Assembly: GCA_947311845.1 (NCBI GenBank)
Contig: CAMZMU010000060.1
Location: forward strand, 4,553,860 to 4,617,859
DNA length: 64,000 bases
Direction: 5' to 3'
From: Poa pratensis
Taxonomy: Eukaryota; Streptophyta; Magnoliopsida; Poales; Poaceae
The position numbers and the translations under genes were made by a program. The notes under the pieces were generated by a model. The model saw nothing but the letters and a program-made list of their open reading frames with translations. It was not told where the DNA came from and made no database searches. Positions 45,039 to 55,673 of the stretch are shown in pieces (within the stretch, counting starts at the first letter, position 1; each line of letters begins with the position of its first letter).

Positions 45039-47548
45039 GCATCGGACGCTGACCTCGGCGCTGCTCCTGCTGGGGCGAATCCCTCGTCAGGAGAGGCGAG
45101 CTCCTCGAAGCCGGCGCCTCCCGAGGAAGAGCTCCTCGAAGACAGCGGCCCTGAGGCCGCGGCGGGGAAATGCGAGCCCCGCTCCAAGGCTAGCCACGAC
45201 AGGGCCGCCAAGAGCATGGAGGGCACTCCTCTCAAGAGGAAAGCCGAGGCTGTCCTTGAGGAGCCTAGTGCCGGGGCCGCGTTATCGGGGCTGCGGCGCT
45301 CGGCTAACACGGTGTGGGTTGATTCCCGCGCCAAGACATCTGGGTAAGAGTTGATCTCTTTATTTGCTTTTACTTGTGAAAAAACCCTAGCTTCTCTCTC
45401 GAAGGTCTTATTTTCTTGTTTGCCAGAGATTTGGTGGCGGCGAAGCGTCGCAGGCTCCGCAAGGCTGTGGATGTGCGGAGCACCGCCACGACAACCGTTG
45501 AGGGGCCTGCGGCGCCCTCAGCTGAAGAGGCTGCCAGGCCTGTGGTGACGGACACCACAGAGCCGGCAGCGGATGAGGCCGCGAGGCCTATGGAGATTGC
45601 GCCTCTGGCTGAGGCGACTGCCTCGTCTCCTCCTGCGGAGAAGCGCCTTGAGGGGGAGACGGTGGAGTGGACACCGTCGCCGCCGCGCCCCGCTGTTCCA
45701 CTGGAGCAGCAGGAGAAAACCGTCGTGGAGACTTTGGGGAGCAGCACGCCGGCGCCGGGAGACGTCGACATCGAAATGGAGGAGCAGGTTCCTCCGCCGC
45801 CCACACCAAACGCAGAACTTGAGGGGGTGGCAGCTTCTTCTGAGGCCGCAGCGAGCGCAGCTGCGGCAGAGCCAACGATGGCTGGGCCACCTTCTTCAGC
45901 CCCCGAAGCCCGTGAGGAGGCGCTACTGGAAAGTGGCGGTGCTCAGGGTGGAGAGGGCTCGCTCCAGAGCCCCCGTGCCAGAGCTGACCCTGGCCCAAGC
46001 ACAGTGCTCCTTGCCCCTGAGGCTGGTGCAGGTGTGGAAGCCGCCACGCCTCGTGGGTCGTGGGCCCTGGTCCTGAGCGGTAGGAGCCGGAGCGACGCTC
46101 GCCGCCGCTCCGCCTTCCGCCTGGCGAGGGGCACGCTAGACGGGCTGGAGGCCCATCTCGCCCTTGAGGAGGCCGAACGTGACAGGAAACACGACGAGCT
46201 GGTGAGGGACTGGGCCCGCTTCTTTGAGGTAAGGGAGCGCTGCCGCCAAGGCGACGAAACTCTTTAGGCCCAGCGTGACGAAGCGCTGCGCTTCGCCAAG
46301 GAGTTCCGCGAGAACGCGGAGCGCGAGGCTCAAGAGACCCTAGGGCCGGTCCAGGCAGAGCGCAAGGCTGCGGCTGAAGATCGTGAGGCGGCCGCTGCGG
46401 AACGCCAGGCCGCAGCCTTGGACCACACGGCCCTCGAGACCTCGCTAGCCAATCAGCGCAAGGAGCTTGCTGACCGCGAGAAGAAGATAATTGCTGATTC
46501 TGAGGTCGTGCGAAAGTCCTTGGACCAACACCGCATGTCCTTGGAGGGTCGCGAGCAAGCGCTGGCTGCGCACGAGGCAGAGGTGCTCAAGCGCGAGGAA
46601 CAGCTGGAGCAAGTTGATAAGGAGCTGACCACGGAGCGCGCGGACCTCGAGGCACGCGAGGGCAACCTGGCTGAGGCTATGGGCAAGCACGACGAGGAGG
46701 TGGCCCGGTACAAGGAACTGGTGGAGAAAACCAACCAGAAACTCGCCAAGAAGAAAGAAGAGGCCGAGCAGGAAGCTCTCGCCAAGCAAAAAGAGTACCG
46801 TGCTGCCATTGCCCAGGAATACGCCAGGAAGTTCAAGAAGCAGGAGGACCGCTTCAAGAAGAAACGCCGAGAGGACGACGCCCGCATCCGTCAACTGGAA
46901 GAACTGAATGCCAACCTGAACTCCCAGGCGAGGCATGCCAGGGATGGTCGTCGCCGCGCGGAAGAGGCTCGCGAACGTGTCGAGCATGACCTTGCCTCCC
47001 TGACGGCTGACATGCAGGAGTTGAACGCGCAGGTGGGCCCTGTCGTGGAGCGCGCGGAGGAGGTTGAGCAGAGCATGTGGGCGGCACGGGTCTTGTCACA
47101 GCAACGGGAATGCATGTTCCAATCCCTGGTGACTCGTGGGAACGCCCTCGCGAGGAAGCTGGGAATGGACCCCCCTGTGGTTCCCGTCCACGAGAACGCC
47201 GACGCCACCATGTATCTTGCCTACTTCGACCAGCTCTTCACCGCGCTTGAGGGCCCTGTGGCGGAACTCGACGACGTTGTCGACGAGGAGTGCCGCAAGC
47301 TCTTGACGGTGGCAATCGAACGCGTCTTCTCCAACCTCCGGCGTCTCCATCTTGGTTTCGACTTCGAGTCCGTGACCGAGCCTGTCGAGGAAGACCAAGC
47401 CTTGGAGCTCTCCAACTCGGTTCGTGATGAAATCAACGACTACGTCGACCGCTTCAAGAGGGCCGAGGCGGATCAGGCCCCTGAGGAGGAGGAAGACATC
47501 GACGAAGAAGCTGCAGAGGAGAAGGATGGTGATGGTGCCTCTGCCTAG
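45039..47548 (+). pseudogene. Element B antisense ORF, C-terminal part with long coiled coil
   Basis: The exon 45039-45343 (Pro/Glu/Ala-rich) continues the frame cut at 23263. An 83-base GT-AG intron, 45344-45426 (GGTAAGAG ... TTTGCCAG), joins it in phase to 45427-47548. That exon is one frame of about 700 codons with a single TAG at 46265 (CAG expected). It holds an Ala/Pro/Glu-rich part, a very long charged coiled coil (46300-47100: KELADREKKIIADSEVV), a helical domain with LARKLGMDPP, and an acidic end. It lies opposite to gag/pol. The function is unknown, but the open frame is far better kept than the pol genes of the same element. Confidence 0.78.
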
Positions 47549-48500
47549 GCTGCTCCTGCAACAAGATGTGCCTGAGGCGCAGTTATCTTTGTTTTAAGAC
47601 TTGTCTTGTTTTTAAGATGGTTTGTAAGACACTTTAACGTGTGCCCCTTGATGGGCCTTTTATCCCTGTTCCATGCCTTTGTTCGCTCTACGTCGTCAGG
47701 ACCCATCTCTTTGCGCTATGACTCCGCCACTACGGTATGCCGGAGCTATGACTCAGTAAGGCCGAGGGGTGTTTAAGGCTTAGAGAGGTAAGGGCTCCCG
47801 AGTCGCGGTGCTCGAGGGCCCCCCTTTGACGCACAAGCAGTCCATGTAATGTGAGGGAGAAAAAACCCGCTCGAGGGACGACGAATACTCGTGAAGGAGA
47901 GGAGAAAACTCCTGAGGCGTAAGCGCTGGACTTAGCTTTGCGAGGTCTTTGCCTCGTAGAGGGCACTGGTTTCCCTGATGGTGTGCTTTCCTCTTGAGGC
48001 CGGAGCGTGGCTTCGCGAGTTTGGGGGGACTCTTGTTCCCTGTACAGGTTAGAGAGGCAAGCCCAAAGCGAAAACATGGTAGTAAAACTCATGCGCGCTT
48101 ATAGGTCTCCTCATGGGTACCTCGTGAGGAGAGTAAGTACCAAGGTCCTTAGGTGAGGTGGCGTGTTTGGGAGCAAGCCCTTGGGCCAGAGCTCTTTGGT
48201 GAGGTAACAGGCGTGAGAGCATGCTCAAGTGTTAGAGCTCGGATCCTTTGGATTTTGCGGTGCTGCTGGGATGCTCCGAGGCACAGTCACCGTACTCAGC
48301 CCCCGCTCGCGAGGTGCGCAGGGGAAAAATATGAGCGCGAATGAACCATAATGATGAAAATTAAAACTCACCCCAAAATATTACATAGCGGCGCCTCAGC
48401 GCAATGTTTCATTGAGAAACGAATTGATTCATTACACTTGGTCTTGCCAAGATAAAGTTTTCCATGTCGAGGCATGGGGACCACATTCAGTGGCTGAGAC
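47549..48500. other. Element B: spacer between antisense ORF and integrase end
   Basis: The 3' flank of the antisense ORF (GTTTTAAGACTTGTCTTG near 47595) lies next to GC-rich DNA without a clear gene. Both genes converge here, so it must hold both transcript ends. Confidence 0.6.
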
Positions 48501-49930
48501 TCTTCACGGCCTGCGGCGGCACGTTACGGGGAGAGCTCAGAGGGGCTGGCCCTCGGGGAGAGAAGCTTTTGTGAAGCTTGGAGGTGAAGTTGTGTGCTTC
48601 CCTCTAGAGACAAAAAATGTCTGGCGTGACTTGATCACGGGTAGAACTTGCGTAGATGCGCGATGTTCCATGGATTCTTGACCGGGATGCCGTCCTCGTT
48701 TCCAGGCGTACCGCGCCGGGCCTGGCGATGTGGGCGACCCTGTAGGGGCCTTCCCACATGGGCGAGAGCTTGTGGAGACCTTCCCTGGAGAGGATTCTCC
48801 TGAGGACGAGGTCGCCTGTCTCGAGGGTGCGGCGTATGTGGCGGCTGTGGTAGCGTCGCAGGTCTTGCTGGTACTTTGCTGCCCTGAGGGCGGCACGGCG
48901 GCGTAGTCCGTCGAGGAGCAGCAGGTCGTCGTTGTGGAGGTCTTCCTGATTATCTCATTGAAGGCAAGGACCCGTGCGGATCCATGCTTGATCTCGTGGG
49001 GAGGACTGCTTCAGCTCCATACACGAGGGCAAATGGCGTCTCACCAGTGGGCTTCGTGGGGTTCGTGCGGATGGACCAGAGCACGGACGGGAGCTCGTCT
49101 ATCCAGCCCTTGCCATAGCCCTTGAGCGGTGAAGCTTCTTGTCTTGAGGCCCTTGAGGACTCAGCATTTGCTCGCTCGGCTTGACCGTTGCTCTGTGGGT
49201 GAGCCACCGAGGCAAAGCAGAGCTTGGTGCCAAGGCTCTCGCAGTAGGCCCTGAAGATGCCGCTGGTGAACTGTGAGCCATTGTCGGTGATGATGCGATT
49301 TGGCACACCAAACGGCAGACCAGGCCTCTGATGAATTTTACTGCTGCTCTGGCCGGTATGCTGCGCACCGCTTCAACCTCTGAGCACTTGGTGAACTTGT
49401 CGACGGCCACGAAGAGGAAACGGTAGCCCCCTTGCGATCTCGGGAAGGGCCCAAGATGTCTAGCCCCCAGACCGCGAAAGGCCAGGAGAGCGGGATGGTT
49501 TGGAGTCCCAGTGCAGGCTGATGGACTTGCTTGGCGTGGAACTGGCACGCATCGCAAGACTGGACGATGGTGGTAGCATCTTGAAGCACTTGGGGCCAGT
49601 AGAACCGCTCCTGAAGACCTTGCCGGCCAGGGTGCGTGCAGAGGAATGGTGGCCACACTCTCCACTGTGAATGTCTCTGATCAGCATGCGACCTTCCTCG
49701 GGGGGACGCACTTGAGTGCAATTCCATTTGGGCGCTTGCGGTACAGGTCTCCCTCGAGGATGTAGTATGACTTGGCTTGTCGAGCGACTCGTTCCGCCTC
49801 CGCATCTTCCTCGGGGAGGACTCCCTTCTGCAGGTAGTCCTTGAGTTCGTCGACCCAGCCTGTCTCTTGATGCACCATAGCCAGCAGCAGACGCTCCCCT
49901 GAGGATGGACCGCAGTTGGGTGCTCCACCT
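48501..49930 (-). pseudogene. Element B: integrase
   Basis: The minus-strand pieces read, in order, GWVDELKDYLQKGVLP (49870), a zinc-binding part with SCDACQFHAKQVHQP (about 49550), the core GLDILGP (first Asp), IITDNGSQFTSGIFRAY (second Asp, about 49290) and HPQSNGQAERANAE (Glu, about 49180). The C-terminal WSIRTNPTKPTGETPFALVYGAEA follows. The last part (48896-48537) is out of frame. At least four shifts break it. Confidence 0.87.
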
Positions 49931-49988
49931 ACAGGAGGTGGTGGGAGTACTTCGTGTGCGCTTGTGGCTGCTGCTTCTTGTGGCTGCT

Positions 49989-50450
49989 TTATGGACGCCT
50001 TGGAGAGCCTCTCCTCAAAACACCGGCCGGCTGGGCCTGCCTTCGTGATGCTCGCTTGGCGATGTCATCTGCCTCCTGGTTCTCCTTTCGCGGGATGTGC
50101 ATGAGTTCCATGCCTCTGAAGTGCTTCTCGAGCTTGCGGACCTCTTCAAGGTAGGCGGCCATGTGGTCGTCTTTAGGCGTGTAGCTCTTGTTGGAGAAGT
50201 TAACCAGGAGCTGGGAATCACCCTTTATGAGTAAGTTTGACGCCGAGGGCAATTGCAGCTCTGAGCCCGGCGAGGAGGCCTTCATACTCGGCGATGTTGT
50301 TGGAGATCTTGTCTATTGTGAAGCACAACTGGACGGCGTAGTAGAGCTTGTCGCCTTTTGGTGAGGTCAGGACAACGCCACCCCCCATTGCGGCAGGCAA
50401 AAGCTCCGTCGAAGTGCATGGTCCAGTGGCTTGGCATTGTATCTCCTGAG
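49989..50450 (-). pseudogene. Element B: second, archaeal-like RNase H
   Basis: After the normal RNase H follows a second such domain: GGVVLTSPKGDKLYYAVQL, then NIAEYEGLLAGLRAAIALGVK (catalytic Glu), GDSQLLVNFSN (Asp) and RKENQEADDIAKRA (Asp). An added archaeal-type RNase H is a known mark of the Tat clade. It is split between two frames (50724-50218 and 50285-49989). Confidence 0.75.
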
Positions 50451-52006
50451 GCGCGGTTTCTTCTTCACGAGGCTCTTCAGGGTTGGGTCTGTCCACTCGG
50501 CGACGAAATCCGCCAGCGCTCTTCCTTTTATGACTCTTGTGGTGTCGAAGCGCAAGTTGAATGGTTGCAGCTCGATGTTCCATCCTGCGACGCGATCGGT
50601 GGCATTGGGGTTGCGCAGGATTTGCTCCAGGGGAATGACGTGACCACCGTGATGGGGTGGCCCTGGAAGTAGTGGCGTAGCTTCCTGGAGGCGATGAGGA
50701 GCGCGAGGAGGAGCTTTGCTGCACTGGGTAACGCTCGCGAGCATCTCGCAGTACAGTACTGACGAAGTAGACAGGATGCTCGACGAGGTGTCGTGGTGCT
50801 GCAGCGTCGGCTCCCTCGAGAGACTCCTCAGGACCTTTGGCGAGGTTTGCTGTGGAGGAGTGTCGGCAGGGGTGCTTGTGGTAGTCTCGACTTGAGGCTG
50901 TGGGTCTGGCACTGGGTCTGGAGAGACTACTTCCTTGTCGGGAGGCTCTGGACTTGGTGTGGCAGTGCTTTTCTTGGGGAGGACTGGCTCTTCTCTTTCC
51001 ACCAGGACGGCGCTTGCAGTTTGTGGAGTGGCTGCTAGGTACAGCTTCAGATGCTCGCCTGCCCTGGGGGCTACCATGACTGGTGAGCTAGCCAAGTATT
51101 TCTTCAGGTCCTCAAATGCTTGTCTGCTTCTGGAGTCCACTTGAAGGTGCCGGATTTCTTCATGATCTTGAAAAATGGCAGCTCTCTCGCCGAACTTGGA
51201 GATGAAGCGGCCTAAGCTGGCCATGCATCCTGCTAGGCGCTGCATGTCCTTGAGGCGGCGAGGTGGCTGCATGTCTTCTATGGCCTTGATCTTGTCAGGG
51301 TTTGCTTCTATGCCACGGTGGGACACGAGGAACCGAGGAGCTTGCCTGAAGGCACCCCGAAGACGCACTTGGCGGGGTTTAACTTGATGTTCACCTTGCG
51401 CAGGCTGGCGAAGGTTTCCTCGAGATCCTTCAAGAGAGTGTCTCCCTCGCGAGACTTGACCACGATGTCGTCGACATAAGCTTCTGCATTTCTTCCCATC
51501 TGAGCCCCCAAGGCGATCCTCATGAGCCTCTGGAAGGTGGCGCCGGCATTCTTCAGGAAGGGCATGCAAGTGTAGCAATACACCACAAGGGGTGAGAAAT
51601 GCTGTTTTCTCCTCGTCTTCCTTGGCCATTTTGATCTGGTGGTAGCCTGAGAAGGCATCCAGAAAACAGAGGAGATCACAGCCGGCGGTGGAGTCCACAA
51701 TCTGGTCTATCCTTGGCATGGGGTATGGATCCTTGGGGCAGGCCTTGTTTACGTCTGTGTAGTCGATGCAGAGCCGGCCTCCTCCATTGGGTTTTGGGAC
51801 AACCACGCCGTTGGAGAGCCAAGTGGGGTGGGCAACTTCTCGAATGATGTCTGCTGCTTTAGCTTCTCTACTTCTTTGATGATGAACGCTTGCTTCTCGG
51901 GGGCTTGTTTCCGCGCTTTCTGCTTTACAGGGCGTGCGTTGGACACACGGCTAAGTGGTGCTCGATCACCTCCCTTGGTACACCGGACATTTCTGACGGA
52001 GTCCAT
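50370..52006 (-). pseudogene. Element B: reverse transcriptase and first RNase H
   Basis: The minus strand reads MVVPKPNGGGRLCIDYTDVN (51806), KDPYPMPRIDQIVDSTAGCD and FLDAFSGYHQIKM, then after a shift FLKNAGATFQRLM and the catalytic AYVDDIVV at about 51481-51458. QRLAGCMASLGRFISKFGER (thumb) and the RNase H remnant around 50800-50550 (FNLRFDTTRVIKGRALADFVAEW) follow. One of its frames stays open for 479 codons because the shifted frames overlap. Confidence 0.88.
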
Positions 52007-52102
52007 GCGAACATGTCAGAGTTTGCCCGAAGGAAGGCGACGAGCGCGCTTTCCTATTTGGGAGGCAAGCCAGCGCCTATGGTGACGCTAGCCCCCGAGC
52101 CC

Positions 52103-52836
52103 TCAGCCCCCGAGCCACTGGTGCTCAGCGACACCTTCTTTGTGGACGCTTCTTCTTCTTGGGCCTCTCGAGAGGCTCCATGTCCTCGTCAGCGGGGAAT
52201 GCCATGGCAGCGGCCTTGTAGGCGATCTCGACAGCGCGCGTGGCGTCCTGTACGTGACCATGGATGGTGATGGTGCCACCGCTGCAGGGATCTTGACCAT
52301 GTTGTAGGCGTGGTGCGTGACGGCCATGAACTTCGCGAGGGCGGGGTAGCCGAGGATGGCGTTGTAGGGCAGGCTGATGTGCGTGACGTCGAAGTCAATT
52401 AGCTCGGTGCGGTAGTTCTGCTGCGTGCCGAAAGTGACCGCGAGCCTCACTTGCCCCAGAGGCGAGATTGAGCCATGGTGACCCCCGTGAAGGGCCTGGA
52501 GGGCATAAGCCACTCGTAGGGCACTTGAAGCGTCTCGAAGGTCTCGACAGAGATGACGTTCAGGCCTGCACCCCATCAATGAGCGTCTTGCCGACGGCGA
52601 TATTGTTGATGGTGGGGGTGCACACCAGCGGGAGGGTGCCAACAGTCTTGGTCGACTTGGGGTGGTCCTTGGCATCAAAGGCGATGGTGTACTGGGACCA
52701 CTTGAGGGGCCGGGACGTCTCGATCCCGGGAAGCGCTGCGTTGAGCTCGCGAGCGAACTGCTTGAACTGGTTGTTGGACTTGGGCGCTTGGGATCCGCCG
52801 AGGATGCATGCCATTGCACCCTTAGGGGCTTGGTAA
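52103..52836 (-). pseudogene. Element B: protease
   Basis: The region reads PLVCTPTINNIAVGKTLIDG, the position of the catalytic Asp (usually DGG in Tat proteases). Here the motif reads DGV, the frame then ends, and the second half (QNYRTELIDFDV, LPYNAILGYPALAKF) is in another frame. Inactive. Confidence 0.78.
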
Positions 52837-52933
52837 CCCCTGGCTCTTCGTCGGGGAGGTTGTTGTTTTTCTCGGCGGCGTTCGCCTGGGTCCCCTGAGG
52901 CCTCTGGTTGTTGCCTTTACGTCCGCCCTTGCG

Positions 52934-54456
52934 CTAGCTACGGCCTCTGCCGCAGCCACCGCTGCCTTCTTCTTGCTCACGCTTCTTGCTCAGCTGCTTG
53001 AGGTCGTAGCAGTTCTCTGTCGCATGGCCACGCCTGTTGTGGTAGATGCAGAATGGGCGGTTGTCCACCTTTTTCTTGCCTGCCTCGGGAGAGTCCTCGC
53101 GAGCGTGCTTGGCGTCAGGCTCGGCCGCTAGAACAGCGGTAGGCTTGCGCTTTGTCTCCTCACACTTCTTCTGGGCCTTGGATCCCTCAGGAGGGTCGTC
53201 CGCCGAGCCCACCTTGGTGAAGAGGAGGCCCTCTTCAGCCTTGGCGCACTTGTCTGCGATGTCGAAAAGCTTCATGACAGAGGAGAGGGTGTCGTGGATG
53301 CCGAGTTTCTCGAGCATCCTGCGGTTGGTGACGCCCTCTCTGAAGGCAGCGATGACGTGCGAGTCCGGGATGTTGGGGATCTTGTTGCGGACTTGGCTGA
53401 AGCGCTGGATGTACTTGCGGAGGGTCTCGCCAGGCTTCTGGCGTACAGCGCGCAGGTCGTTGTAGGTGAGGGCGCGCTCGTACGTGCCCTTGAAGTTTGC
53501 GACGAACTGCCTACAGAGGTCCTCCCACGAGTCGATGGAATCCTCGGGGAGGTTCAGGAGCCACGACAAGGTAGAGTCCTTGAGGGCATGGGAGAACCAG
53601 TTGGCCATGACCTTGTCGTCTCCCTCGCAGCCTGGATGGAGGTTGTGTAGAGCTGCAGGAACTCGATGGGGTTGTTTGTGCCGTCGTAGCCCTTGGGCAG
53701 GTCAGGCCTGAACTTCTGTGGCCAGACGACGCGACGCAGGCTGCGGGTGAAGGCCGCGCATCCTGTGGCATACGTGGCAACGCCGCCCTGAAGAGCTCTG
53801 CGGTTCTGGCGCCTGGCCTGGCCGATTTCCTCGACGATGTGCTTCTGGAGGTCCTTCTGGTGCTCCATCTCCACCCGCGCGTCCGGCGGGGTCCGCTGCA
53901 CGATTTGACAATCACGCGGTGAAGACGCGTGGGAGGCAGCCTTGTGTGCCACAGCTCGAGGTGGCCCCGGCGGAGGCGGCGGCGGTGGCGCGCCATGAGC
54001 GGCGGTGCCTGTGCGCCCGGAGTTGTGGTGCACCAGGGAGCGAGACGCCGCTGGAGCCGCGCGTGGTGCAGCCGCGATGTCGACGAGGTCCTGGAGGCCG
54101 CCGAGCCTGTTGTCGTGCGCCTCGGTGCTGGGGCGGTAGCGGAAGAGCTCCGCGGCCATGAGCAGCGCGGTGTTTGGGCTGGCCGCCGGACGCCTATGAG
54201 TGGAGGCGCTTTGGTGCCGGGACGGATGCGAGGACTCAGCGTCCTCGCTGTGCCCGTGGCCGATGTCTTCGTCGTAGCGGTCGTCGTGGTGGCCGTCGTC
54301 GTCCTCGGGGTGCTCCACACGTGGCTCCACGGTGTTGCGCCCCGAAGCGCGGCTGGCGCGTGGACGGCCTCGGGGCCTGGTGGCGTTGACGGCGGGCTCG
54401 GTCTCAGCTCTGCCTGACGCGCACCGGTTAGCGCGAGCTGCGCGAGTGTCCACCAT
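52934..54456 (-). pseudogene. Element B: gag
   Basis: ATG 54456 starts MVDTRAARANR. The N-terminal third is disordered and Pro/Ala-rich, with a run of eight prolines. The capsid core reads VVWPQKFRPDLPKGYDGTNN, then after a shift near 53600 MANWFSHALKDSTLSWLLNL and RKYIQRFSQVRNKIPNI (53608-52934). The nucleocapsid has CIYHNRRGHATENC, a Cys/His knuckle of the kind usual in this lineage. Confidence 0.87.
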
Positions 54457-54512
54457 GGTGCAGAGATCGATGAAGGTTGAAGAGTGTCCACCATGGTGAA
54501 GACGCGCCTCAG

Positions 54513-54531
54513 CCCCCTACCTGGCGCGCCA
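54513..54531 (-). other. Element B primer-binding site
   Basis: The minus strand reads TGGCGCGCCAGGTAGGGGG two bases inside the 5' LTR, the right place for a primer site. I could not assign the tRNA with certainty. Confidence 0.65.
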
Positions 54532-54533
54532 AT

Positions 54534-55559
54534 TGTCGGATGACTCCCACGAAACAGGGGTAGTCACACTCACGAAGAGAGTTCGTGTAAGGGGCTGAAC
54601 ACGTTAGTCAAACAACCCTCAACCTGCACGGCGACGGTGCTCGTCGAGCATGAGCAGAGATGGACACCAGCCCGTACCCAGGTTCACGGCCCTCGTGTGG
54701 AGGTAAACCGCTACTCTTGCTTGTCTGTATTGCTGCTTGTGGAGATCACAGTACAACGAGCTTGCCGAGGGCTCTCTTATGGCAATGGTGTGTACAAGGA
54801 AGGAGAGACAGTGGTCTTCTTCTTCTTTGCGTGTGGGTAGCTAGGTTAGAATGAAAGTGCGATCCCCTTCTATGGTGGAGCACCGCCTCCTTTTATAGAC
54901 GCCCCGGGCCTCTTCACTGTCCTTGTGCAGCGGAAGGGCTACCACATGGCGACAACAAGAAGAGCACGGTGCACGGCAGCCCAGCTGCCCATGGACGCGG
55001 TCCATGGGAGCAAAAGCTGAGGCCGGTGGCAGGGAGACCACCGTCCATCCAGGACGGCCTGCCGCGGCTGCAGAGGAACGTGGGGGCGCCCACGGTGACG
55101 TCGGCCTTGGAGCGTAGCGCCGGCCGGTCCCCTTATCACCAAAGAGGAAGTTCTTGTAGTCCGTTGTGCATGGCGCAGCTTTGTTGACCCCTTTAATCAC
55201 CAAAACGGCAACTGCGGCGTCGTCGTCACCCCGTGCAGAGGCCCGAGTCACTCTGCGGCCGCTGCAGAGCCCATGTGCGCTCTGCAAAGGTTGCTTCACA
55301 GCGAAGGAACCCTCTCGAGGTCTCGGGATGCCCTGTGGAGGATTCGGTGTTGACTTCCCTCCAGGGAAGATATCCTTGGAGAGGGGGCAGCGGTGAAGGG
55401 GCTCCGCAGGCCCCTGCTGCCTCCTCGGGCCTCCGCGAGGCGATTCTGCCTCGCGGGTCTCTTCAGGCTGTAAGCCTGGTTCTTAGCGAAAATTAGCCAC
55501 CGAGTGGCGAGGGCTACGGAGGAGAGGCCCAGCACACCCTGGTTCTCACTGGGCCGACA
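54534..55559 (-). repeat. Element B 5' LTR
   Basis: This 1026-base partner of 20853-21891 lacks 12 bases near 54648 and differs at scattered sites. A minus-strand TATAAAAGG is at 54889-54897. Confidence 0.93.
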
Positions 55560-55564
55560 GTTTT

Positions 55565-55673
55565 GAAGTTGTACTTGTTTCATCTCTCTATGCTAGTTGC
55601 TTTATGTTTCAATAATTTATTTTGTTACAAGATTACTTTGCATAGAAAGTGGGTTAGACTTAAATGTGTTTGA
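55565..55673 (+). pseudogene. Element A: C-terminal end of the unknown ORF
   Basis: This is the hydrophobic segment LYLFHLSMLVALCFNNLFCY and the basic end HRKWVRLKCV before TGA. It continues the frame cut at 9586 (see the entry for 9466-9586). It is homologous to 40150-40290 in element C. Confidence 0.65.

Larger units (their letters stand above)
20853..55559 (-). mobile_element. Element B: Tat-type gypsy retrotransposon, split by element C
   Basis: The 5' LTR is 54534-55559 and the 3' LTR 20853-21891 in minus orientation; the TSD is GTTTT (20848-20852 and 55560-55564). In element order the minus strand carries a primer site, gag, protease, RT, RNase H, a second archaeal-like RNase H and integrase. 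A spliced antisense ORF on the plus strand and a polypurine tract follow. Own sequence without C is about 12.9 kb. All pol genes are frameshifted. LTRs differ by a 12-base indel and several substitutions, so B is older than H. Confidence 0.95.

Noticed and set aside
45370..47436. Long minus-strand frames opposite the coiled-coil ORF
   Set aside because: They are mirror frames of a GC-rich, Glu/Lys/Arg-rich coding sequence and show no domain.
16674..49930. Minus-strand gag/pol pieces as cellular genes
   Set aside because: Their order, motifs and flanking LTRs identify retrotransposon genes.
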